Shown here piece by piece: positions 8,102 through 15,891 of a stretch of 18,720 nt of DNA. The notes under the pieces are model-generated. The model saw only the letters and a list, made by a program, of their open reading frames with translations. It made no database searches and had not been told where the DNA came from. The stretch's first letter is position 1. Each line of letters starts with the position of its first letter. This DNA is from an uncultured Clostridia bacterium (GTDB taxonomy: Bacteria; Bacillota; Clostridia; TANB77; CAG-465), in contig CAKOYA010000026.1 in NCBI GenBank assembly GCA_934130325.1, forward strand, positions 1-18,720, given 5' to 3'. Both the position numbers and the translations under genes were made by a program.

Positions 8102-8393
8102 GCTAAATGTTATAGAAGTCATAAGAATAGAAAACAAATATTTTTCTAAAATTCTTGTAGATAATACTGCTCTAGCAATTAAAGAAGGTATGCCAATGAT
8201 AAGTATTGCAAATATAAAATTAGTGTCTAAAAGTTTACCTCAGTTTATATTAAGTAGGATTCCTCAAAAATGTGTAAGAGACAAATATTTAAAAAATATT
8301 AGTAGTGATGAGGGCGAAAATATAATAAACTACATTAATACTACAAGTTGTAAACTAGCAACCGATAATTTTAAAATATCAATAGAAAAATAA
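8076..8393 (+). CDS. Small protein downstream of HipA-like kinase, possible HipS-like partner
   Basis: A 105-residue protein starting at GTG 8076, seven bases after AGGAGG; an in-frame ATG lies two codons later. It overlaps the restored kinase frame by 26 bases, which implies translational coupling. The N-terminal part (ISWNELNVIEVIRIENKYFS) looks like a small beta-sheet. The LPQFILSRIPQK segment (about 52-63) is reminiscent of the loop in HipA N-terminal subdomain 1 where LPxFFxNLLPxG occurs. In HipBST systems that subdomain is a separate protein, HipS, so this may be an analogous partner or antitoxin. That is inference from weak similarity and gene order; I do not recognise the protein firmly. 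Confidence 0.6.
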   Translation: MKMIISWNELNVIEVIRIENKYFSKILVDNTALAIKEGMPMISIANIKLVSKSLPQFILSRIPQKCVRDKYLKNISSDEGENIINYINTTSCKLATDNFKISIEK

Positions 8394-8411
8394 ATAAAAA
8401 TATCGTTATAT

Positions 8412-8440
8412 TTGACATAAAAAAACAAAAGTGGTATAAT
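8412..8440 (+). promoter_or_regulatory. Consensus sigma-A promoter
   Basis: TTGACA (8412-8417), 17-base spacer, TATAAT (8435-8440): a perfect vegetative consensus, 49 bases before the ATG at 8490. It implies strong independent transcription of the 77-residue gene. Confidence 0.85.
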
Positions 8441-8489
8441 GTATCTAGTAAAAAAATAAATTCTTTAAAATTTTAGAGGAGGAATAGTT

Positions 8490-8723
8490 ATGTCTATTGA
8501 CTATAGGATTTATTGGGAAGATACATTAATTGCGTCTATTATTGGAGGGAAATATTATCCATATAATGATGCTATAGAAAAAACTAGTATTTTAAAATCG
8601 TTGGTTGCATCAAAGAATGGTTTGATACCTAGGTTTGTTCAACACAGGATTGATATAGATCCTGAATGTAAACAAAAATCAAGACTAATTACTGATAAGT
8701 TAAGGATTGAAAAGGTGGTTTAA
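8490..8723 (+). CDS. Small 77-aa protein, apparent paralogue of the preceding gene
   Basis: Unrecognised family. The ATG follows GAGGAGGAA at good spacing. The protein shows the same pattern as the preceding 105-residue protein: a Trp followed by acidic residues, an IASII-type strand, then KYY, and later (I/L)P(R/Q)F with a downstream RI (IPRFVQHRI here, LPQFILSRI there). About ten residues fewer lie between the Trp and the Pro. I read the two as divergent paralogues. This one has its own perfect promoter and a terminator overlapping its stop codon, so it is a self-contained, probably strongly expressed unit. An antitoxin or regulator role next to the kinase is possible but unproven. Confidence 0.65.
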   Translation: MSIDYRIYWEDTLIASIIGGKYYPYNDAIEKTSILKSLVASKNGLIPRFVQHRIDIDPECKQKSRLITDKLRIEKVV

Positions 8724-8742
8724 TACCACTTTTTCTTTTTTA
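8709..8742 (+). terminator. Terminator overlapping the 77-aa gene stop codon
   Basis: AAAAGGTGG and CCACTTTTT form a 9-bp stem (one G-T pair), with the TAA stop codon in the loop. It is followed by TTCTTTTTT. The stem begins inside the last codons of the gene. Confidence 0.7.
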
Positions 8743-8814
8743 GGGTATAAAGCATATATAATATATATTTTTAACATATTTTTAATATAGTTTGATAAAA
8801 ATTATAATTAAATA

Positions 8815-8843
8815 TTGAATTTTAATTAAAGTTATGTTATACT
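8815..8843 (+). promoter_or_regulatory. Promoter of the T-box/valS transcript
   Basis: TTGAAT (8815-8820), a 17-base spacer and TATACT (8838-8843), with TG one base before the -10 (extended -10). The transcript would start just before the T-box leader. Confidence 0.65.
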
Positions 8844-8849
8844 TTAGAA

Positions 8850-9125
8850 AAATTAATTAAATGCGTTGAAGAAGAGGAGTAGAGTATAGGTTGCTTTAGA
8901 GAGAGAGAAATTTTTAGCTGTGAGATTTCTTAAGTAAACATACTTGAAGGTAGCTTTGGAGCTGGTATATTGAAGGTTATCTGTGTAGATATACTCCGTG
9001 AATACATCGGTAAATTGTAAATTAAGTGCATATGTAATTTATACATATGAATTAAGGTGGTACCGCGAATACAGTCATTCGTCCTTAAATTGTATATTTA
9101 AGGAATGTGGCTGTATTTTTATATT
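8850..9125 (+). ncRNA. T-box riboswitch leader (valine-responsive by context)
   Basis: The T-box core AAGGTGGTACCGCG is at 9054-9067. It is followed by the competing terminator: 9069-9090 pairs with 9096-9116 across a 5-base loop and is followed by a T-rich run (TTTTTATATTTT). TCCTT at 9082-9086 can instead pair with AAGG at 9054 to form the antiterminator. Stem I can be traced: GAGTATA (8882-8888) with TATACTC (8990-8996), and GCTTTAGAG (8893-8901) with CTTTGGAGC (8954-8962), with the AGAGAGAGAAA purine stretch between. A CATATG hairpin at about 9030-9049 precedes the T-box. Uncharged tRNA-Val would bind and permit readthrough. The specifier codon is not certain; GTT at 8976-8978 is one candidate. 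Specificity is inferred from valS downstream. Confidence 0.93.
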
Positions 9126-9146
9126 TTAGTAAAATTGGTGGTAATT

Positions 9147-9344
9147 ATGTTAAAAGAAATAGAAGTATTTGTAGCACTTGTTGTATTATTAATTGCAGTA
9201 TTATTTATTTTTAATGCAAGGATGGTAGTAAGGTTAAAAATGAATAAAGATAATGAAAATATTAAAGTAACTATTGTAAAAATCATTGGAGTAGTGTTAG
9301 CAATATTGTCACTTATTGCAAATTATTATCTTTTAAATAGGTAA
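9147..9344 (+). CDS. Small two-helix membrane protein in the T-box/valS operon
   Basis: A 65-residue hydrophobic protein with two predicted membrane helices, about residues 7-23 and 43-61. They flank a short, polar, basic loop containing RMVVRLKMNKDNENIK. The ATG at 9147 has GGTGGT five bases upstream; a more upstream ATG at 9105 lies inside the terminator stem of the T-box and is unlikely. It lies between the T-box and valS (15 bases from valS), so its expression should rise with uncharged tRNA-Val. I do not recognise a family and see no catalytic motif. Confidence 0.7.
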   Translation: MLKEIEVFVALVVLLIAVLFIFNARMVVRLKMNKDNENIKVTIVKIIGVVLAILSLIANYYLLNR

Positions 9345-9359
9345 AAGGGGGAATAGTTT

Positions 9360-11969
9360 ATGGATAGTAAATTTAATTACAAGGAAAATGAAGGAAAAAT
9401 ATATAAATTTTGGGAGGAAAATGGATATTTTAAAGCAAAAATAGATAAGTCCAAAAAGCCATTTGTAATAGTTATGCCTCCTCCAAATGTAACAGCAAAA
9501 TTACATATAGGTCATGCACTTGATAACACAATCCAAGATATATTTATTAGATATAATAGGTTAAAAGGTATACCTACTTTATGGATACCTGGAACTGACC
9601 ATGCAAGTATTGCAACTGAAGTAAAAGTAGTAGAAAAACTAAGAAAAGAAGGCAAGAGTAAACATGATATAGGTAGAGATGAATTTTTAAAAGAAACTTG
9701 GAAATGGAAAGAGGATTATGGCGGTCAAATAACAAATCAATTAAGAAAATTAGGCTGTTCATGTGATTGGGAAAAAGAAAGATTTACTATGGACTCTGGT
9801 TGTTCTGAGGCAGTTGTTGATGTATTTGAGAGATTGTATAATGAGGGTTTAATATACAAGGGTGAAAGAATAGTAAATTGGTGCCCAAATTGTAAAACTT
9901 CGATTTCTGAAACTGAAGTTGAATATGAGCCACAAAAATCATTTTTATGGCATATAAAATATCCTGTAGAAAATAGTAATGAATATATAGTGGTAGCAAC
10001 TACAAGACCTGAGACCATGTTAGGAGACACTGCTGTTGCTGTAAATCCAAGTGATGAAAGGTATAAACATTTAATAGGTAAAAGGGTATGTGTACCATTG
10101 ACAAATAGATATATAGAGATAATTGCTGATTATTATGTAGATATGGAATTTGGAACAGGTGCTGTAAAAATAACTCCTGCTCATGATCCAAATGATTTTA
10201 GCGTAGGTCAAAGGCATAATTTAGAAATAATTAAAATAATGGATGAAGATGCAGTAATGAATGAGAATGCACTCCAATATAACGGATTAACACGTGATGA
10301 CGCAAGGAAAAAGATAGTACATGATTTAAAAGAAAATGGATATTTAATAAAAGAGGAACCATATGACCATAATGTAGGTTCATGTTATCGTTGTCACACA
10401 ACAATTGAGCCATATATATCTAATCAGTGGTTTGTTAAAATGAAGGAACTTGTAAAACCTGCTATAGAGGCAGTTAAAAATGGTGAAATTAACTTTGTAC
10501 CAAAAAGATTCGAAAAAACATATTTTAATTGGATGGAAAATATTGAAGATTGGTGTATTTCTAGACAGTTATGGTGGGGACATAGAATACCTGCATATTA
10601 TTGTGATAAGTGTAATAAAATAACAGTATCAAAGGATGATCCAAAAACATGTGAGTGTGGAGGGCATTTAACACAAGATGAGGATACTCTAGATACTTGG
10701 TTTAGTTCTGCGTTGTGGCCTTTTTCTATATTAGGATGGCCTAAGAAAACAGAAGAATATGAATATTTTTATCCTACCTCTATGCTTGTAACGGGTTATG
10801 ATATTATAACATTTTGGGTAAGTAAAATGATATTCTCGGGAATTCATTATACAGGAAAGATACCTTTTGATACTGTATATGTTCATGGTCTTGTTAGAGA
10901 TTCAAAGGGAAGAAAAATGTCAAAATCCTTAGGAAATGGTGTCGATCCACTAGAAATAATAGATAAGTACGGAACAGATGCATTAAGATTTTCTCTAATT
11001 CAAAATATATCTGCTGGTAATGATATAAGATATATGGAGGAAAAAGTGGAAGCTGCAAGAAATTTTGCAAATAAACTTTGGAATGCTGCTAAATTTGTAA
11101 ATATGTATGTTAACAAATTAAATGTTGAAAGTGTTGATAACTTTGCCTTAGAAGATAAGTGGATACTAACAAAATTATCTAGCTTACAGGAAAAAGTAAA
11201 TAAAAATATGGATAAATATGAAATTGGAATAGCACTTCAAAATATTTATGATTTCATATGGTTTGATTTTTGTGATTGGTATATAGAGATGGTAAAACCA
11301 AGACTATACGATGAAAATTCTGACACTTATGAGGCTGCAATTTGGACTTTAAATTATACACTTCTTGCTTCTATAAAGTTATTACATCCATTCATGCCAT
11401 ATATAACAGAGGAAATATATAGTAATTTAAAAACTAATTTTAAATCTATTATGCAAGAAAAAATTGATTTAATAGATTATGATTTTAAATCAGAATCTGA
11501 ACTTATTGAATCTGTTATGCAAGTTATAAAAGGAATAAGAAATATGCGTTCAGAAGAAGGAATTGAGGCCTCAAAAAAAATAAATGTAAAGTTGTTAGTG
11601 GAAAATGATGAGGTTAGAAATCAAATTCAAAGTTGTGTTAGTTATATGCTAAAACTTGCAAATATAGGAAAAATGGAATTTATTAATAAGAATTCAATTA
11701 ATTTGGAAGATAGAGTTTTACATTTTAATAATATAAGTATATATGTAGACTTATCTAGTGCAATTGATAAGGATGCTGAAATTCAAAAACTAACTAAGGA
11801 AATTGAGTTATATAACAAAGAACTAAATAGGGCTAAGAGTATGCTTTCAAACCAAAATTTTGTTTCTAAAGCGCCAGAAAAACTAATAGAAGCCGAAAAA
11901 GAGAAGGCAACAAAATATACCGATTTAATAGAAAAGGTGACTATTAGAATTAATGAATTAAGTAAATAA
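9360..11969 (+). CDS. valS: Valyl-tRNA synthetase
   Basis: Charges tRNA-Val with valine, a class I synthetase with an editing domain. The HIGH motif is in PPPNVTAKLHIGHALDN (H49-H52) and KMSKS is at 519-523 within GRKMSKSLGNG. The editing (CP1) region contains TTRPETMLGDTAVAV and GTGAVKITPAHDPND. Cys clusters WCPNC, the YRCHTTIEP segment and YYCDKC...CECGG are zinc-ribbon-like. The C-terminal ~65 residues are a Lys/Glu coiled coil (from about 805), typical of ValRS and used for tRNA binding. Full length at 869 residues. The ribosome binding site is AAAAGGGGGAA. Transcription is governed by the upstream T-box. Confidence 0.98.
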   Translation: MDSKFNYKENEGKIYKFWEENGYFKAKIDKSKKPFVIVMPPPNVTAKLHIGHALDNTIQDIFIRYNRLKGIPTLWIPGTDHASIATEVKVVEKLRKEGKSKHDIGRDEFLKETWKWKEDYGGQITNQLRKLGCSCDWEKERFTMDSGCSEAVVDVFERLYNEGLIYKGERIVNWCPNCKTSISETEVEYEPQKSFLWHIKYPVENSNEYIVVATTRPETMLGDTAVAVNPSDERYKHLIGKRVCVPLTNRYIEIIADYYVDMEFGTGAVKITPAHDPNDFSVGQRHNLEIIKIMDEDAVMNENALQYNGLTRDDARKKIVHDLKENGYLIKEEPYDHNVGSCYRCHTTIEPYISNQWFVKMKELVKPAIEAVKNGEINFVPKRFEKTYFNWMENIEDWCISRQLWWGHRIPAYYCDKCNKITVSKDDPKTCECGGHLTQDEDTLDTWFSSALWPFSILGWPKKTEEYEYFYPTSMLVTGYDIITFWVSKMIFSGIHYTGKIPFDTVYVHGLVRDSKGRKMSKSLGNGVDPLEIIDKYGTDALRFSLIQNISAGNDIRYMEEKVEAARNFANKLWNAAKFVNMYVNKLNVESVDNFALEDKWILTKLSSLQEKVNKNMDKYEIGIALQNIYDFIWFDFCDWYIEMVKPRLYDENSDTYEAAIWTLNYTLLASIKLLHPFMPYITEEIYSNLKTNFKSIMQEKIDLIDYDFKSESELIESVMQVIKGIRNMRSEEGIEASKKINVKLLVENDEVRNQIQSCVSYMLKLANIGKMEFINKNSINLEDRVLHFNNISIYVDLSSAIDKDAEIQKLTKEIELYNKELNRAKSMLSNQNFVSKAPEKLIEAEKEKATKYTDLIEKVTIRINELSK

Positions 11970-11981
11970 ATGAGGAATTTT

Positions 11982-12845
11982 ATGAAAAATAAAGATGATA
12001 TTATAAAGCAAGTGGGATTGCTTGGAATCATTGTTAATTTTATTTTATTATGTATAAAATTAATCGTAGGAGTATTATCTAGAAGTCAGGCAATGATAGC
12101 AGATGGTATAAATAGTGCAGGTGATATTTTTGCATCAGTAATGTCTTTTATTGGTGCAAAGGTTTCATCAAAGCCAAAGGATGAAGATCATCCATATGGA
12201 CATGGAAAAGCTGAATATGTATTTTCTGAGCTTATAAGTATTTCAATGGTCGTTGCATCTTGTGTTATGATAAATAACTCTATTCAGAGTATAATTCGTA
12301 ATGATAGATTGGATTTTTCAATTTTCCTTATTATTGTATGTGGAATTACTATATTGTGTAAATTTTTACTTTACTTGTATACAAAAAAACAATATAAAAA
12401 ATACAATAGTATTTTGATAAAGGCTAGTATGGAAGACCACAGAAATGATATTTTTGTTACATGTTCTACTTTAGCAGGAATATTATTTAGTTTAATAGGT
12501 ATAAATTTTGCAGATGGCCTTATAGGTGGATTAATATCATTGTGGATAGGATATGTAGGTTTTAAACTATTTTTTGAATCATATAAAGTATTAATGGATA
12601 CTACGATATGTAAAGAAGACCAAATACATATATCTAAAATGATTCAAAAGTATCCAGAAATATTACATGTGGATAGTATAACTACAAAGCCTGTAGGAGA
12701 TAAACACGTTATAATTTTAAAAATATCTATGCATGGTAAAAACACTTTAGAACATTGTCATAATATAAGTGGAAAGTTAAAAGAAGATATAATGAAAAAA
12801 TTTGATTATGTGTACGATGTAGTAATTCATATAAATCCACATTAA
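11982..12845 (+). CDS. Cation diffusion facilitator (CDF) family metal efflux protein
   Basis: A CDF exporter moving divalent metal out of the cell in exchange for protons, working as a membrane dimer. Membrane helices are followed by a C-terminal cytosolic domain. Site A ligands by alignment with YiiP are N44/D48 (GINSAGD) in helix 2 and D152/D156 (MEDHRND) in helix 5. This N-D/D-D arrangement is more like manganese-type than zinc-type (DD-HD) CDFs. The loop signature HPYGHGKAEY (from H70) is intact, and the C-terminal domain keeps His residues (EHCH, VVIHINPH). I chose ATG 11982 (287 residues) because TGAGGA lies just before it; ATG 11970 overlaps that site. It starts 12 bases after valS and may be partly cotranscribed. 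Confidence 0.9.
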   Translation: MKNKDDIIKQVGLLGIIVNFILLCIKLIVGVLSRSQAMIADGINSAGDIFASVMSFIGAKVSSKPKDEDHPYGHGKAEYVFSELISISMVVASCVMINNSIQSIIRNDRLDFSIFLIIVCGITILCKFLLYLYTKKQYKKYNSILIKASMEDHRNDIFVTCSTLAGILFSLIGINFADGLIGGLISLWIGYVGFKLFFESYKVLMDTTICKEDQIHISKMIQKYPEILHVDSITTKPVGDKHVIILKISMHGKNTLEHCHNISGKLKEDIMKKFDYVYDVVIHINPH

Positions 12846-12877
12846 CTTTAGAAATATTAAATAATAAGAAGAAATGT

Positions 12878-12926
12878 GCTTTGTATATTAGTTTGTATAA
12901 AACTGGTATATAAAGCTATTTTTTTG
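12878..12926 (+). terminator. Terminator between the two CDF genes
   Basis: GCTTTGTATATTAGTTT pairs with the region ending TATATAAAGC (12916) over about 17 bp in RNA, allowing two G-U pairs. It is followed by TATTTTTTTG. It ends the valS-CDF transcript and separates the second CDF gene. Confidence 0.75.
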
Positions 12927-13007
12927 TCTTTTTAGATATTTTTCTTGAAAGTTATAACCAAATCTTCAATAAATAATATACTATAAATATAGTTAAAGAG
13001 GTATAGT

Positions 13008-13865
13008 ATGAAAAAAATAAATAATGTAGAAAAAATTAGTATTATAAATTTTTCATTCAATGTTTTATTACTAATAATAAAGCTACTATTTGGTATTATC
13101 TCAAATAGTACAGCTATGATATCGGATGCAATACATAGTATAGAAGATTGTTTTTGTTCCGTTATTTCATATATTGGTGCAAGAATTTCCTCCAGTAAAA
13201 ATAATGTTAAATATCCATTTGGTGCATTTAAAGCAAAATATATTTTTTCTTTTATTATTTCAATTAGTATGGGGCTAGCATCTTATTCAATACTAAAAAA
13301 TGCAATTGATCAAATAGTTAATCCACGTAAAATTGAGTTCTCAATATTTTTAATTATTATATGTATAGTAAATATAATAATTAAATTTTTGTTATATTGT
13401 TATAACAAAAAAGTGTATAAAAAAGATAATGACATATTGATAAAGGCTAGTATGGAGGATAATAGAAATGATATTTTTTTAACTTCAACTACTTTAATAG
13501 GCGTTACGTGTGGATATTTTAATATACCTGTTATAGATACTTTAATTGGTATTATAATATCTGCTTGGATTTTTTGTGTAGCAATTAGATTATTTCTAGA
13601 TTCATATAGGCTTTTAATGGATACAGGATTAGAAAAAGAAAAGATCGAAAGTATTAGTAATATTCTTTTGCATGAAAATATTAAGTCATTAAACGTTATT
13701 AGTATTCCTGTGGATGATAAATACTTAATAATTATAAAAATACACACAAATAATTTTGCAAATACATATGAACTATTGGATTATGTTAAAATTGTAAAAT
13801 CCAAAATTATTAATGATTTTAAATATGTATTTGACGTAGTAATAGATATTTCAGTTGACATATAG
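13008..13865 (+). CDS. Divergent CDF-family paralogue lacking most metal ligands
   Basis: 285 residues, clearly homologous to the preceding CDF protein along its whole length (shared VLLxxKLLxGxxSxSxAMI, YIGA, SIFLII, DILIKASMED, RNDIF). The key positions have changed. Helix 2 N/D is now H43/D47; the HPYGHGKAEY loop has become YPFGAFKAKY, so both His and the Glu are gone. The C-terminal VVIHINPH is now VVIDISVD and the EHCH region is LLDY. Helix 5 D151/D155 remain. The frame is intact with a good GAGGT ribosome binding site, so it is not an obvious pseudogene. It may have altered specificity, a regulatory role, or be decaying. A terminator upstream implies its own promoter, which I could not place with confidence. 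Confidence 0.88.
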   Translation: MKKINNVEKISIINFSFNVLLLIIKLLFGIISNSTAMISDAIHSIEDCFCSVISYIGARISSSKNNVKYPFGAFKAKYIFSFIISISMGLASYSILKNAIDQIVNPRKIEFSIFLIIICIVNIIIKFLLYCYNKKVYKKDNDILIKASMEDNRNDIFLTSTTLIGVTCGYFNIPVIDTLIGIIISAWIFCVAIRLFLDSYRLLMDTGLEKEKIESISNILLHENIKSLNVISIPVDDKYLIIIKIHTNNFANTYELLDYVKIVKSKIINDFKYVFDVVIDISVDI

Positions 13866-13901
13866 ATGAAAAAAACGTATAATTATTTTGAGGTAATCAT
13901 G

Positions 13902-14786
13902 ATGAGTAACAATTGCAATATTTGTCCACACAAATGTAATGTTGATAGAGTAAAAAAATATGGAATATGTAAAGCAAATAATAAAGTTAAAATAGGGCTT
14001 GCGTCATTACATTTTTTTGAAGAACCTTGTATAAGTGGAAGTGAAGGATCTGGAACAGTGTTTTTCTCGCACTGTAATTTAAGTTGTGTATACTGTCAAA
14101 ATTTTAAAATAAGTCAAGAAAATTTTGGGAAAGAAGTTTCAGTAGAGCATTTAGCAGATATATTTTTAAATCTACAAAAAAGATCAGCAAATAATATTAA
14201 TTTGGTTACACCTACTGTATATATAAATCAAATAATAGAGGCTATAAAAATTGCTAAAAGTAACGGATTAAATATTCCAATTATATACAACTCTAGTGGA
14301 TACGAAAGCATTGAAACTATTAAAAAGTTAAACGGATATATTGACATATATATGCCTGACTTTAAATATGCAGATGATAGATTAGGTATAAAGTATTCTA
14401 AAGTACAAAATTATTCTAAAATAGCTAAAGAGGCTATTAAGGAAATGTATAATCAGGTTGGATCTCCACGATATGATAAAAGAGGAATAATGAAAAAAGG
14501 AATTATTATAAGGCATCTTATTTTACCGGATAATGTGGATAATTCAAAAGTGGTTTTGAAGTGGATAAAAGATACATTTTCAGATAACGTTGTACTTAGT
14601 TTGATGGCACAGTATTTTCCAGTAAAGCATTTCGATAAATATACTGAATTAAATAGAAAAGTTACTGAAAGTGAATATAAAGAGGTAGAAAACTACTTAT
14701 ATGATTTAGAAATTGAAAATGGTTATATACAAGAACTTGGTGAGCATGAAGAAGAATATGTACCAAATTTTGATTTAAGTGAATAG
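13902..14786 (+). CDS. Radical SAM protein, PflA-related (COG1313/PflX-like)
   Basis: A radical S-adenosylmethionine enzyme of the pyruvate-formate-lyase-activase-related group; the substrate of this subgroup is not established. The cluster motif is CNLSCVYCQN (C58, C62, C65 from ATG 13902), preceded by GSGTVFFS. The N terminus has four further cysteines (C5, C8, C12, C23) in the pattern NCNICPHKCNVDR...GIC, characteristic of this subgroup and probably another metal or cluster site. MPDFKYAD and HLILPDN match the family core. I chose ATG 13902 because GAGGT lies 7 bases before it; an in-frame ATG at 13866 directly after the CDF stop has no ribosome binding site. Probably cotranscribed with the second CDF gene. 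Confidence 0.9.
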   Translation: MSNNCNICPHKCNVDRVKKYGICKANNKVKIGLASLHFFEEPCISGSEGSGTVFFSHCNLSCVYCQNFKISQENFGKEVSVEHLADIFLNLQKRSANNINLVTPTVYINQIIEAIKIAKSNGLNIPIIYNSSGYESIETIKKLNGYIDIYMPDFKYADDRLGIKYSKVQNYSKIAKEAIKEMYNQVGSPRYDKRGIMKKGIIIRHLILPDNVDNSKVVLKWIKDTFSDNVVLSLMAQYFPVKHFDKYTELNRKVTESEYKEVENYLYDLEIENGYIQELGEHEEEYVPNFDLSE

Positions 14787-14831
14787 AAAATAGAGTTTTA
14801 ATTTTGTAAATAAAAATTAAAACTCTATTTT
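14787..14831. terminator. Bidirectional terminator between convergent genes
   Basis: A 19-bp perfect stem, AAAATAGAGTTTTAATTTT (14787-14805) with its complement at 14813-14831, closes a 7-base loop. T-rich flanks follow on both strands. It serves the plus-strand radical SAM gene and the convergent minus-strand DUF421 gene. Confidence 0.88.
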
Positions 14832-14837
14832 TGTATA

Positions 14838-15551
14838 TTAATCAAAAAGACTATGAGAAGTTTTTTTAGGTAATTTTCCATATATAGTTAAGTTATTATC
14901 AATATCACATGTAGCCAAAAATATATCAGATATGTTTTTAAATCCTTGTTTTTTTGTTTCTTTTATTAGCCAAGTTAAATTATTTCCTGTAGATTGTAAA
15001 TTTTTTTCTAAAACTTTTCCGTCAAGTATAACATTTGCTAGTGGTTTATCTTGTGAAGGAGATAAATTCATGTCGTCTGGAGTAAGTGGTCTTTTAGTGG
15101 ATTTTGGTAAGAAACTTAATTTTCCGCTTGCTTCTAAGATAACAGATTGTAAATCTGATAAATTGAAGTACCCATTAGTTCTACACTGACCTAAAAATTC
15201 TGATAGATCAAGCCTTGATTTTTTAAAATTATTCATATATAATTCTTCATTTTCGTATAATACTAAGGATTTTCCTGAAATGAACCTTCTAAATCTCATT
15301 GACTTGCTAGATATTACAGTTATAAGCAATATAAAAAGTGCATATACTATCATTGCTGTTAATGGTTGTGTAAAGTTACTTTCCAGTGAAGTAGACATTT
15401 CTGCAGCTATGGATCCAATTGTTATACTGTTTATATAATCAAACATTGTTAGTTGGGACATTTCCCTATTTCCCATGATTTTAGTTAATATAAATAAAGT
15501 TATTATTGATGATATTGACAAAATTATTATTTTAATTATTTCTTGAAACAT
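14838..15551 (-). CDS. DUF421 / YetF-like membrane protein
   Basis: 237 residues on the minus strand. About three N-terminal membrane helices (roughly 5-25, 38-55, 63-82) are followed by a cytosolic DUF421 domain. The GNREMSQLTMFDYINSITIG segment after helix 1 is typical. The soluble part carries RTNGYFNLSDLQSVILEASGKL (124-145), the best-conserved stretch of the family, and a second repeat ending in ATCDIDNNLTIYGK. Relatives in spore formers affect germination, but the molecular function is unknown. The ATG follows AAAGGAAA. It is transcribed convergently with the radical SAM gene. Confidence 0.88.
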   Translation of the reverse strand: MFQEIIKIIILSISSIITLFILTKIMGNREMSQLTMFDYINSITIGSIAAEMSTSLESNFTQPLTAMIVYALFILLITVISSKSMRFRRFISGKSLVLYENEELYMNNFKKSRLDLSEFLGQCRTNGYFNLSDLQSVILEASGKLSFLPKSTKRPLTPDDMNLSPSQDKPLANVILDGKVLEKNLQSTGNNLTWLIKETKKQGFKNISDIFLATCDIDNNLTIYGKLPKKTSHSLFD

Positions 15552-15655
15552 ATAAATTTCCTTTCATTAAATAGTATATATAATATATTTTGTACAATAA
15601 GCTTTAAAATTATTAAAAATTTAATTTAAAATAAAAAAATCATATGCAAAAGCAA

Positions 15656-15684
15656 AAAAATCTGGTTTAATACCAGATTTTCTC
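15656..15684 (-). terminator. Minus-strand terminator after the Cys-rich peptide gene
   Basis: On the minus strand, AAAATCTGGTATTAAACCAGATTTTTTT: an 8-9 bp stem around a short loop, followed by a run of T and TGCTTTT. It sits about 24 bases after the stop of the 49-residue gene. Confidence 0.8.
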
Positions 15685-15707
15685 TTAGTAATGGTAAGTT
15701 AATTTCT

Positions 15708-15857
15708 TTAACATTGATCATTATTGTTTCCATTACAGCAAAATAGTAGTACAAAGATTATTAATATTATAAGTATACAACTATTTCCACCACCGAATAA
15801 ATTACCTAAAAAATTACAAGAATTGTTTGAATTGCTATTACAACAATTATTATCCAT
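15708..15857 (-). CDS. 49-aa Cys/Asn/Gly-rich membrane peptide
   Basis: A small gene on the minus strand. The protein begins MDNNCCNSNSNNSCNFLG, then a Gly/Asn turn (FGGGNSC), one hydrophobic helix (about 28-40, ILIILIIFVLLF) and a CCNGNNNDQC tail, seven Cys in 49 residues. The AAGGAGGT ribosome binding site, the promoter upstream and the terminator downstream all support a real gene. Small Asn/Gly/Cys-rich single-helix proteins of this look occur in spore-forming Firmicutes, some associated with sporulation, but I cannot assign a family. Its cysteines could bind metal or cross-link in a coat-like structure; that is speculation. Confidence 0.75.
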   Translation of the reverse strand: MDNNCCNSNSNNSCNFLGNLFGGGNSCILIILIIFVLLFCCNGNNNDQC

Positions 15858-15891
15858 AAAATACCTCCTTGATAATATAATTTGTTATAGT

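Noticed and set aside
9105..9146. Upstream ATG for the small membrane protein at 9105
   Set aside because: It lies inside the T-box terminator stem without a ribosome binding site; ATG 9147 has GGTGGT at good spacing.
9574..10413. Several minus-strand reading frames inside valS
   Set aside because: They are shadows of the valS coding frame without ribosome binding sites or recognisable protein character.
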